NCBI GenBank assembly: GCA_004554245.1
Contig: SFND01000001.1
Coordinates: 1 to 64,000, forward strand
Reading direction: 5' to 3'
DNA from: Oribacterium sp.
Lineage (GTDB): Bacteria > Bacillota_A > Clostridia > Lachnospirales > Lachnospiraceae
DNA length: 64,000 bases
Program-made: the position numbers and the translations under genes
Shown: positions 7,412 to 14,930 of the stretch, piece by piece
Numbering within the stretch: position 1 is the stretch's first letter
How the letters are laid out: each line of letters begins with the position of its first letter
Notes under the pieces: generated by a model
The model's database searches: none
Seen by the model: the letters and a program-made list of their open reading frames with translations, nothing else
Told to the model about the DNA's origin: nothing

Positions 7412-10400
7412 ATGGGCCATTTTGATAAAGAAGCTGATTTTGAACAGGCGATGATTACGGCACTCCAGAGCTATGGCTGGGAGAAGAAGGTCCTGTACTG
7501 TCCGACAGAGCAGGATCTGATTCAGAACTGGGCGGATATTCTTTTTGAGAATAACCGCGATATCGATCGTCTGAATGACTGTCCGCTGATCAAGGAAGAA
7601 ATGGATGAGCTGATCGAGCAGGTGCGGACGCTTCGTACGCCGCTGGCGTTGAATGGCTTTATCAATGGCGGCACTGTTTCCATCACGCGTAAGAATGAGA
7701 AGGATACGCTTCACTACGGAAAAGAAGTCAGTCTGAAGATCTATGATCGTATGGAGATCGCAGCAGGTCAGAGCCGCTACCAGATCGTGGAACAGCCGCT
7801 TTTTTCGCGCCATGAGAAGGTGCTGCAGGATCGTCGCGGCGATCTGATGCTGCTCATCAACGGTATGCCGGTCTTCCATATCGAGCTGAAGCGCTCGGGT
7901 GTGGATGTGCAGGAAGCGGTGAATCAGCTGATGAAGTATGCACATGAGGGTGTCTTTACAGGCCTGTTCTCCCTGGTGCAGGTATTCGTCGCGATGAATC
8001 CGGAGAAGGCGCTGTATTTCGCAAATCCGGGACCAGATGGACGGTTCAATTCGGACTTCTATTTCCACTGGGCAGATCTGAATAATGATCCGATCGATGA
8101 CTGGAAGCAGGTCGTCGAGCGGCTGCTGTCGATTCCGATGGCACACCAGATGATCGGCTTCTATACGGTAGCCGATGATTCGGATGGTATACTGAAGGTT
8201 ATGCGCAGCTATCAGTACTATGCGGCGAATAAGATTTCTGACCGTGTTGCGAAAAATGACTGGGCAGCAGGCCAGCAGCTCGGAGGCTATGTCTGGCACA
8301 CGACGGGCTCCGGTAAAACGATGACGTCGTTTAAGTCGGCGCAGCTGATCGCAAAGTCGAAGGACGCCGATAAGGTGGTTTTCCTGATGGACCGTATTGA
8401 GCTGGGTACACAGTCACTGAAGGAGTACAGGGCGTTTGCGGACAATGCAGACGAAATTCAGGATACGGAAGATACCATCGCACTGATTGCAAAGCTGAAA
8501 AGCGGTGATCCGAACAGCACCTTGATCGTCTCTTCGATTCAGAAAATGAGCAACATCAAGGAAGATGCGGCGAGCAAGATGCGTGCAAAGGATCTCGAGG
8601 ATATCCAGAACAAGCGCCTCGTCTTCATCATCGATGAGTGCCATCGCTCTACCTTCGGAGAGATGCTGTCAACGATTAAGGAGACATTCCCGAAGGCCCT
8701 CTTTTTCGGTTTTACCGGAACGCCGGTCTTTACGGAAAACGAACAGGCGATGAGTACGACAGCCGATATTTTCGGTGATGAACTGCATCGCTACAGCATT
8801 GCCGATGGCATACGTGATAAAAACGTATTGGGCTTTGATCCGACCATGGTCAAGGTCTATCGGGATCAGGATCTCCGAAAGGAAGTGGCACTTCGTGAGG
8901 CTGGAGCGGCCTCGGTGGAGCAGGCGGTTTCGGATCCGACGAAGAGTAAGATCTATTATAAGTTCATGTCGGCGACGGAGGTTCCGATGGCTGGCATGAA
9001 GCTGGAGGATGGAAGCTATCGGAAGGGCATCGAGGACTATATTGGAAAGGAAGCCTGGCAGACCGACGATTATCAGAACGCGGTGATCGATGACATGATG
9101 GAGAACTGGCTGACGCTGAGCCGAAACTATAAGTTCCATGCGATTATGGCGACGTCCAGTATCCCGGAGGCAGTACAGTACTATCGGAAGTTCCGGAAGA
9201 ACTATCCGGAGCTGAAGCTGACCTGTCTCTTTGACCCGACGATCGATAATAAGGGCGGCGAAAAGACCCTGGCGAAGGAAGACGGCATCAAGGAAATGCT
9301 GGAGGACTACAACCAGCTGTACGGACAGAACTTCGACATCGCTGGATATGCGGCTTTCAAGAAGGATGTATCGGCGAGGCTGGCACATAAGAGACCGTAT
9401 GTGCGGATGAAGCCGGAGGAGCAGCTCGATCTTCTAATCGTCGTGAATCAGATGCTCACGGGTTTCGACTCGAAGTGGATCAATACTCTGTATCTGGATA
9501 AGGTGCTGCTGTATCAGAACCTGATTCAGGCATTTTCCAGAACTAACCGTCTCTTTAATATCAACGAGAAGCCATTTGGTTCAATCCGCTACTATCGCAT
9601 GCCACATACGATGAAGCGGAATATCGAGGATGCCGTGAAGCTGTATTCAGGTGACCGTCCGCAGGGACTTTTCGCGGATCATCTGCCGGAGAATGTAGAG
9701 CACATGAACCTCACATATCAGGATATGGTTGCGGTCTTTAAGAGTGCGGATGTTCCGGGTATGGACCGGCTGCCGAAGGATGTGCCGTCGAGGGCGAAGT
9801 TTGCGAAGCTGTTCAGAGAGTTTGCCACCTATCTGCAGGCAGCCCGCATTCAGGGCTTCCGCTGGGAGAAGACGGAGTACGAGAGAAAGACGGATGCCGA
9901 TGATGTGGCGCAGACCGGAACGATCACACTGATTCCAACGGAGGAAAAGTGGCAGATCCTTCTGCAGAGATATAAGGAGCTTGCGAAGAGTGCCCCGGAT
10001 GATGATGGGAACGGCGGAGATGGAGAAATCACATTCCCGATCGATCCGTACCTGACCGAGCAGAGCACCGGCGTGATCGATAACGACTACATGAACTCAC
10101 GCTTCGTAAAGTGGAAAAAGCAGCTGATGGATCCGAATACCGATCCACAGGAGCTGGAAAACACGTTAGCGGAGCTGCATAAGTCGTTTGCCTTCCTCTC
10201 ACAGGAAGATCAGAAATTTGCCAATCTCTTCCTGCATGATGTGCAGACCGGTGATGTACATCTCGAGCCGGATAAAACCTTCCGTGATTACATCGTCATG
10301 TATGCGAAGAATGCGAAAACGACGCAGGAAAAACGTCTTGTTAATTACCTCGGGCTTTCAGAAGAGCTTCTGACCGACATCATGGATGCGCATGTGACGA

Positions 10401-10621
10401 AAAATAAGCTGAACGAATATGGCCGATTCGATGCACTGAAGGGTTCCGTCGTGAAGGAAAAGGCACAGGCGTACTTCACGAAGGTGGATGGGAAAAAGCT
10501 GCCACCGTTTATGGTGAATAATCGCGTGGATGAGCTGCTTACGAAGTTCATACTGAGTGACGGCTGTGATATCCCGGATCCGGATGCAGACTCTTCGGAG
10601 CAGGGGAAGAAAAATAAGTAA
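7412..10621 (+). CDS. hsdR: type I restriction endonuclease subunit R
   Basis: The motor and nuclease subunit, 1069 residues. The N-terminal PD-(D/E)xK-type nuclease shows RRGDLMLLINGMPVFHIELKRSG (residues about 143-165, with GD and ExK acidic/lysine positions). Superfamily 2 helicase motifs follow: HTTGSGKT Walker A (about 296-303), DECHRS (about 408) and GFTGTPVF. Later motifs such as MLTGFDSKWINTLYLD and QAFSRTNR close the helicase core. The C-terminal third contacts HsdM. It begins 41 bases after the displaced tail of the DUF3990 gene. Length and motif order are normal, so the nuclease is likely functional. Confidence 0.93.
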   Translation: MGHFDKEADFEQAMITALQSYGWEKKVLYCPTEQDLIQNWADILFENNRDIDRLNDCPLIKEEMDELIEQVRTLRTPLALNGFINGGTVSITRKNEKDTLHYGKEVSLKIYDRMEIAAGQSRYQIVEQPLFSRHEKVLQDRRGDLMLLINGMPVFHIELKRSGVDVQEAVNQLMKYAHEGVFTGLFSLVQVFVAMNPEKALYFANPGPDGRFNSDFYFHWADLNNDPIDDWKQVVERLLSIPMAHQMIGFYTVADDSDGILKVMRSYQYYAANKISDRVAKNDWAAGQQLGGYVWHTTGSGKTMTSFKSAQLIAKSKDADKVVFLMDRIELGTQSLKEYRAFADNADEIQDTEDTIALIAKLKSGDPNSTLIVSSIQKMSNIKEDAASKMRAKDLEDIQNKRLVFIIDECHRSTFGEMLSTIKETFPKALFFGFTGTPVFTENEQAMSTTADIFGDELHRYSIADGIRDKNVLGFDPTMVKVYRDQDLRKEVALREAGAASVEQAVSDPTKSKIYYKFMSATEVPMAGMKLEDGSYRKGIEDYIGKEAWQTDDYQNAVIDDMMENWLTLSRNYKFHAIMATSSIPEAVQYYRKFRKNYPELKLTCLFDPTIDNKGGEKTLAKEDGIKEMLEDYNQLYGQNFDIAGYAAFKKDVSARLAHKRPYVRMKPEEQLDLLIVVNQMLTGFDSKWINTLYLDKVLLYQNLIQAFSRTNRLFNINEKPFGSIRYYRMPHTMKRNIEDAVKLYSGDRPQGLFADHLPENVEHMNLTYQDMVAVFKSADVPGMDRLPKDVPSRAKFAKLFREFATYLQAARIQGFRWEKTEYERKTDADDVAQTGTITLIPTEEKWQILLQRYKELAKSAPDDDGNGGDGEITFPIDPYLTEQSTGVIDNDYMNSRFVKWKKQLMDPNTDPQELENTLAELHKSFAFLSQEDQKFANLFLHDVQTGDVHLEPDKTFRDYIVMYAKNAKTTQEKRLVNYLGLSEELLTDIMDAHVTKNKLNEYGRFDALKGSVVKEKAQAYFTKVDGKKLPPFMVNNRVDELLTKFILSDGCDIPDPDADSSEQGKKNK

Positions 10622-10667
10622 ACAGTAAAATTGATTGGTCCTTCATCGGCGTAGAAAGGAGCATTTT

Positions 10668-11600
10668 ATGCCGAGTGAATATCAATCAAATGATCAATTA
10701 AAGGAGTACTATCGTAACTGGATTTCTGTATACAAGGAGGGTGCCATCCGTGATGTCACCCTGCGGAAATATCAGATGAGCCTCGCCTGGATCGAGAAGC
10801 TTGCGCCAGACCTCAGACTCTGTGAGCTGACGCGCGTGGCATATCAGCAAATCATCAACGAATACGCGAAGGATCACGAGCGTCAGACGACGATGGATTT
10901 TCATCATCAGCTGAAGGGCGCGGTCCTCGATGCAGTGGATGAAGGCCTGATTCCACGTGACCCGACCAGAAAGGTGATTATCAAGGGTAGAACTCCGACC
11001 AGTAAGAAAATTAAGTATCTGAACCAGTTTGAGCTGCATACGCTTTTAAAGAGCCTTCGATTAGGAGAGAGCGTCAGCTGGGACTGGTTCATTTTGCTTG
11101 TGGCGAAGACGGGCATGCGTTTTTCGGAAGCACTGGCGATCACACCAGATGATTTTGACTTCGCACACCAGACGCTGTCGATCAGCAAGACGTGGAACTA
11201 TAAGGATGGCGGCGGCTTCGCACCGACGAAGAATAAATCCTCGGTCCGAAAGATTCAGATTGACTGGCAGATCGTCATGCAGTTTGCATCGCTCGTCAAG
11301 GATCTCCCGTCGAGTCAGCCGATCTTCGTCGTAGGTGATGAGAAGGTCTATAATTCGACCGTCAATGACATCCTGGAACGCTATTGCCGGAAGCTGGAAA
11401 TACCGGTCATCTCTGTGCATGGACTGCGCCATACACACGCCTCGATTCTCCTCTATGCGGGTGTATCCATCGCGAGCGTGGCGCGACGCCTGGGCCATGC
11501 CAGCATGACTACGACACAGAAGACTTATCTTCATGTTATTCAGGAGCTCGAAAATCAGGATGTGGATCTCGTCATGCGATCCCTGGCGAATTTAACGTAA
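10668..11600 (+). CDS. tyrosine recombinase/integrase
   Basis: A site-specific recombinase of 310 residues with an N-terminal SAM-like core-binding domain and a catalytic domain. Active-site residues can be placed: R151 (GMRFSEAL), H251 and R254 (HGLRHTH), H277 (GHASMTTT) and nucleophile Y287 (KTYLH). The ATG at 10668 is chosen because AAAGGAG ends 6 bases before it; the frame opens 33 bases earlier. It directly follows hsdR. Such recombinases next to type I loci often invert or exchange hsdS cassettes, or they mobilise the island. No second hsdS fragment is seen in this window, so its substrate is unresolved. Confidence 0.9.
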   Translation: MPSEYQSNDQLKEYYRNWISVYKEGAIRDVTLRKYQMSLAWIEKLAPDLRLCELTRVAYQQIINEYAKDHERQTTMDFHHQLKGAVLDAVDEGLIPRDPTRKVIIKGRTPTSKKIKYLNQFELHTLLKSLRLGESVSWDWFILLVAKTGMRFSEALAITPDDFDFAHQTLSISKTWNYKDGGGFAPTKNKSSVRKIQIDWQIVMQFASLVKDLPSSQPIFVVGDEKVYNSTVNDILERYCRKLEIPVISVHGLRHTHASILLYAGVSIASVARRLGHASMTTTQKTYLHVIQELENQDVDLVMRSLANLT

Positions 11601-11789
11601 CGAAATAGGCAAACGCTGATGAAGGACTTGGGATTTCCGCATTTTGAAAGTGACTTTTAGTGTTGAGGGACTAAGGGATTGGTGTGAACTCTATGCTATA
11701 CTGACAATAGAACTTGATGAGTAGGTGCTTTTCGGTGCTAGACCGGAGTGACCAATCCATGTCAGGCGAGTAGCAGGAGAAAATGAGAA

Positions 11790-12170
11790 ATGTTTGATTA
11801 TATGGAGCTTTTCATAGTGAATCTGATCATTCCGGCGGTTATGCTTTTCGGTGGATATATGATGAAGACATGTCCGCCAAGGAATATTTCACGCTGGGTG
11901 GGGTTCCGGACGGCGCTCTCCATGAAAAACGCGGATACCTGGGCGTTTGCGCATGCGTGCTGCGGGCAGGTATGGTGGAAAGCCGGATGGATTTCACTGG
12001 TGCTGTCCATGCTTGGGCAGCTGCCATTCGCGAAGGCCGGCGAGGAAACGCTCGAGACGCTTGCTCTGGTGATGGTGCTTGCGCAGTCCTTCGTGCTGCT
12101 CGGAACAGTGGCGTACGTGCAGAAGGAACTGAAACGGACGTTTGATGAGTGCGGGCGGAGACGGCAATAG
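11790..12170 (+). CDS. SdpI family membrane protein
   Basis: A 126-residue integral membrane protein with an N-terminal transmembrane helix (residues 5-24), the family's WVGFRTALSMKNADTWAFAH segment after it, and two further helices (about 64-80 and 88-110). SdpI gives immunity to the SdpC peptide in Bacillus; most homologues have no assigned toxin. The RBS is AGGAG. The 189-base gap before it carries an extended -10-like TGCTATACT (11694-11702) but no good -35. A terminator follows. Confidence 0.8.
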   Translation: MFDYMELFIVNLIIPAVMLFGGYMMKTCPPRNISRWVGFRTALSMKNADTWAFAHACCGQVWWKAGWISLVLSMLGQLPFAKAGEETLETLALVMVLAQSFVLLGTVAYVQKELKRTFDECGRRRQ

Positions 12171-12186
12171 AGGAGCCTGCATTGGC
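12151..12186 (+). repeat. direct repeat, left copy flanking hicAB
   Basis: Overlaps the sdpI stop. It matches 13214-13248 over about 34 bases (shared segments cgggcgga, tagaggagcctgcattggc), differing at a few positions. The two copies are about 1.06 kb apart and bracket hicAB. Confidence 0.6.
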
Positions 12187-12200
12187 ATGTCATATAAGGA

Positions 12201-12240
12201 AAAAGCGCTGATCTGCGGGGTGGCAGGTCAGCGCTTTGTT
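12201..12240 (+). terminator. rho-independent terminator after sdpI
   Basis: The stem AAAGCGCTGATCTGC / GCAGGTCAGCGCTTT closes over GGGGTG and is followed by a weak T-tract. The same hairpin sequence recurs at 13850-13890 and, slightly altered, at 16786-16823. The following 280 bases up to the hicA promoter show no gene. Confidence 0.75.
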
Positions 12241-12517
12241 GTAGTTTCTAATTAGATACAAAAAACGTACGGATCAATGTAACTGTTCAATAAAATCTTG
12301 CGACCTCATATCAGTGTGAAGGCTTTGAAAAACCTGGAGGTAAACCGCTCAATATAGTCCGTTTGTAGACTCTACGCATATTCTATTCCTCGTGTTAGAA
12401 TGAGTTTATGTTCATTCGTGTCGATGATCGATATAAATCCCTTTATTAAAACAAGACATTTTTGTAAGCGGTCATTTTATGATTCGATATGGTTTCAGAA
12501 ATGTGCGCCAGTCTGTC

Positions 12518-12545
12518 TTGAAAATACGCATAAAGGGCGTATAAT
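12518..12545 (+). promoter_or_regulatory. hicA promoter with overlapping operator
   Basis: TTGAAA (12518-12523), a 16-bp spacer and TATAAT (12540-12545). The inverted repeat TACGC-ataaagg-GCGTA (12525-12541) fills the spacer, where a HicB-type autorepressor would be expected to bind. Repression by HicB is inferred from the family. Confidence 0.7.
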
Positions 12546-12563
12546 CGTAGAAAGGAATAGTTG

Positions 12564-12737
12564 ATGAAAAACAAAGAATTGATCAAGAAACTTGAACGGG
12601 CTGGATTCACGTTCAAAGAGCATGGTGGAAATCATGACAAGTATGTGAGAGGAAACGACGTCGAAGTCATTCCGAGGCATAAGGAAATCAATGAAAGACT
12701 GGCTCGTGCGATACTGAAAAAATGGGGACTTATGTGA
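12564..12737 (+). CDS. hicA: HicA family toxin (mRNA interferase)
   Basis: A 57-residue protein with the HicA double-stranded-RNA-binding-like fold: N-terminal KELIKKLERAGF, then HGGNHDKYVRG with the family's catalytic histidine in G-x-H context, then VIPRHKEINERLARAILKK. HicA toxins cleave mRNA and are held inactive by HicB. The RBS AAAGGA at 12551 and a strong promoter lie upstream. It precedes hicB by 43 bases, the usual toxin-antitoxin order. Length and motifs are complete, so it should be active. Confidence 0.9.
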   Translation: MKNKELIKKLERAGFTFKEHGGNHDKYVRGNDVEVIPRHKEINERLARAILKKWGLM

Positions 12738-12780
12738 GGCTCCTTGAATGCTGAGCTTTTAGATTATATGAGGTGATTAT

Positions 12781-13209
12781 ATGAATAGATTTCTGGCAAA
12801 AGCATATCCGGTTTTAATTAAGCAGGATGAGGATGATTTTCTGGTATATATTCCGGATTTTGATACATATACGGAAGGCAACAGCCTTGCAGATGCTATC
12901 GAAATGGCACGTGATGCGATGGGAACGGATGGGATGGAGTTTAAAACAGAGGATGAGCTGCCGGTGGTTTCCAGCTTCGAGGAAGCTCGAGCGAAAGCAA
13001 AGGAAGTTGCAGATGACGAGCTTGATTTTTCGGATGGCCTCGTGACCTATGTGGACATCGATTTTGAGGCGTATCAGAATCGTATGAGAAATAAGTCGGT
13101 GAAAAAGAACTGTACGATTCCGTTCTGGTTAAATGAAAAGGCGGAGAGCATGGGCGTGAATTTTTCAAAGGTTCTGCAGGATGCACTTATACGTATCGTG
13201 GGCGTATAA
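12781..13209 (+). CDS. hicB: HicB family antitoxin
   Basis: The antitoxin partner of HicA, 142 residues. The N-terminal HicB fold (AYPVLIKQDEDDFLVYIPDF, then ADAIEMARDAMG) binds and blocks the toxin. The C-terminal part (IPFWLNEKAESMGVNFSKVLQDAL) looks like a ribbon-helix-helix DNA-binding domain that would repress the operon at the palindrome in the hicA promoter. The RBS is GAGGTG. Confidence 0.9.
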   Translation: MNRFLAKAYPVLIKQDEDDFLVYIPDFDTYTEGNSLADAIEMARDAMGTDGMEFKTEDELPVVSSFEEARAKAKEVADDELDFSDGLVTYVDIDFEAYQNRMRNKSVKKNCTIPFWLNEKAESMGVNFSKVLQDALIRIVGV

Positions 13210-13213
13210 GGCA

Positions 13214-13248
13214 CGGGCGGAAAGGGCAGTAGAGGAGCCTGCATTGGC
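13214..13248 (+). repeat. direct repeat, right copy flanking hicAB
   Basis: The right copy of the repeat at 12151-12186. It begins 5 bases after the hicB stop and ends about 40 bases before the tag start. Confidence 0.6.
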
Positions 13249-13287
13249 CTGATGGAGCAGCGGGCATCAGAGATAGGAGGTGTGCAG

Positions 13288-13860
13288 ATGGACTGGGTCG
13301 ATGGAAAGCAGCGGTGCTGCTGGGCGAATCCGAAAAATGAGCGGTACATCCGCTATCATGATGAAGAGTGGGGTGTGCCGGTCCATGATGATCATAAGCT
13401 GTTTGAGATGCTGGTTCTGGAGTGCTTTCAGGCGGGGCTGTCTTGGGAGTGTGTGCTGAATAAACGTGAGGCGTTTCGCGAAGCGTTCGATGGCTTCGAC
13501 CTGGAGGCGGTTTGTGACTATGGCGAGGAGAAGATGATGTCACTAAGGAGTAACGCCGGGATCATCCGAAATCGTCTGAAGATACAGGCGGCGGTGACGA
13601 ATGCGAGGACTTTTCGGGCGATACAGGAGGAGTACGGCAGCTTCGCGGAGTATCTCTGGCACTGGACGGATGGGCAGGTGGTGTATGAGAAAGGGCGGAC
13701 GCAGTCAGAGCTTTCGGACCGGATTTCGGTGGATCTCAGGAAGCGCGGCATGAAGTTCGTCGGGAGCACCGTGATCTACGCGTATCTGCAGGCGGTCGGC
13801 GTGATCTATGCGCATGATGCTGGATGTTTTTTGGAATGGGATGAAGAGAAAAAGCGCTGA
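13288..13860 (+). CDS. tag: DNA-3-methyladenine glycosylase I
   Basis: A base-excision repair enzyme that removes 3-methyladenine from alkylated DNA. About 190 residues, the family length. The TagI signatures RCCWANPKNERYIRYHDEEWGVP (split: RCCWANPKNER, YIRYHDEEWGVP) near the N-terminus and FEMLVLECFQAGLSWECVLNKR after it are complete, including the Glu of the base pocket and the aromatic/zinc-region cysteine. MKFVGSTVIYAYLQAVG is the conserved C-terminal helix. ATG 13288 follows AGGAGG at 13276; the frame opens 36 bases earlier. The terminator stem begins within its last codons. Confidence 0.93.
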   Translation: MDWVDGKQRCCWANPKNERYIRYHDEEWGVPVHDDHKLFEMLVLECFQAGLSWECVLNKREAFREAFDGFDLEAVCDYGEEKMMSLRSNAGIIRNRLKIQAAVTNARTFRAIQEEYGSFAEYLWHWTDGQVVYEKGRTQSELSDRISVDLRKRGMKFVGSTVIYAYLQAVGVIYAHDAGCFLEWDEEKKR

Positions 13861-13890
13861 TCTGCGGGGTGGCAGCTCAGCGCTTTGTTT
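13850..13890 (+). terminator. terminator overlapping the tag stop
   Basis: The stem AAAGCGCTGATCTGC / GCAGCTCAGCGCTTT is followed by GTTTGTG. It is almost identical to the hairpin at 12201-12240. Confidence 0.75.
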
Positions 13891-13983
13891 GTGTAGTGGT
13901 GAAGCCCGTGCTCTGGAAGAGACAAGTGTGTGTAGCTGTAGCGATCTCTTTCAGTGGGATGAGCATTGATCACAGGATGGTGA

Positions 13984-14481
13984 TTACTTAAACAGTCGGT
14001 CGCGGTGCGGGAGCAGGGCGGCGATGAGGATGCTGCCGAAGAGGACGCAGCAGATGAGTTCGCCGGCGCCGACGGTCAGTGCCAGGAACCAGAGTGCGCC
14101 AGGGACCGCGTAGGCATAGCGGAGAACCAGCGGGATGATAATGCCGTTCGAGATGACCGGGCAGAGCGTGCAGAGAAAGCGATGCTTCCGGAGCGCATAG
14201 GTTCCGAGGGCACCGAGCAGGGTAGCGAGCGTGCCGAAGATGATGTCCGGCAGGGCACTTCCGGTCAGGATGTTCGCGAGGAGGCAGCCGATGGTGACGC
14301 CTGGAATCGCAGCCGGTGTGAAAAACGGGAGGATGGTCAGCACCTCGGAAAAGCGAACCTGGATGGCACCGCTTGCGAGATCGAAGCCTGCGGCGAGCGC
14401 GGTCAGTACGATGTAGAGTGCGGCGATCATAGCGGCCTGAACGATGGACAGAATGTTGCGTGAAGTTGTGTGATGATTCAT
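13984..14481 (-). CDS. queT: QueT family queuosine-precursor ECF transporter S component
   Basis: A membrane protein of 165 residues with about five or six hydrophobic segments. The QueT pattern is present: ALYIVLTALAAGFDLASGAIQVRFSE near the N-terminus (read as ALYIVLTALA, GAIQVRFSEVLTILPFF), GVTIGCLLANILTG, and PDIIFGTLATLLGAL. S components bind the substrate and dock on the shared EcfAAT energiser; QueT members are linked to preQ1/preQ0 uptake. ATG 14481 is chosen for the AGGAGAT RBS; the frame runs open further upstream through the leader. No other queuosine gene is nearby. A structured leader precedes it. Confidence 0.85.
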   Translation of the reverse strand: MNHHTTSRNILSIVQAAMIAALYIVLTALAAGFDLASGAIQVRFSEVLTILPFFTPAAIPGVTIGCLLANILTGSALPDIIFGTLATLLGALGTYALRKHRFLCTLCPVISNGIIIPLVLRYAYAVPGALWFLALTVGAGELICCVLFGSILIAALLPHRDRLFK

Positions 14482-14489
14482 GATGTGAT

Positions 14490-14577
14490 CTCCTTTAGTT
14501 TTGTGCGAGTGGGAAGGATGTATCACGCCGGTGGCTGCGATGGCAGCGCATGAAGTCCGGAGCGACATAACACTCGT
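14490..14577 (-). promoter_or_regulatory. structured leader of queT, possible preQ1 riboswitch
   Basis: On the minus strand a closing stem CGAGTG (14571-14576) / CACTCG (14506-14511) encloses an inner GCTGC-atc-GCAGC hairpin and CCGG segments. It is followed by CACAAAACTAAAGGAG, where the A-rich tail runs into the RBS. An A-rich tail leading into the Shine-Dalgarno is typical of preQ1 sensors, and queT is a classic preQ1-regulated gene. I cannot assign the class (I, II or III) from the sequence. Confidence 0.45.
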
Positions 14578-14596
14578 ATTTAATTGTGCATGCGTT

Positions 14597-14625
14597 ACGA
14601 TAGCATGCGGAGGGGAAAAACGCAA
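14597..14625 (-). promoter_or_regulatory. putative promoter of the queT leader
   Basis: On the minus strand, TTGCGT (14625-14620), a 17-bp spacer and TATCGT (14602-14597) lie about 20 bases upstream of the folded leader. Confidence 0.45.
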
Positions 14626-14930
14626 TATCCTGGTGCATGATTTCGGAGAATCAGGATCCTGGGTCGTGGGGCGAATCTGGTAGCGACGGTCAGCGTTTTT
14701 CTTTTACTATAGAAGATATAAGAATTCACTATGATTAAAATTTCTTTTATTCTTGTAATCTGCTTGATTTTGCTTAAAATATATGATATTTATCGCAGCA
14801 TTGTCATCGGACGACGTACGTTTCGAGATGTGTGCAGGCTGCACCTTACGCCTGGGCTGCGCCCTGATCGGGCCATCGGCATGCTGCGTACGTAAGACCA
14901 TATATAAATCAGCGGGTAGAAGAGGAGAAC

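Noticed and set aside
6046..11600. Invertible hsdS cassette within this window
   Set aside because: No second hsdS fragment and no inverted copy of the hsdS entry or spacer sequence was found between 1 and 13 kb.
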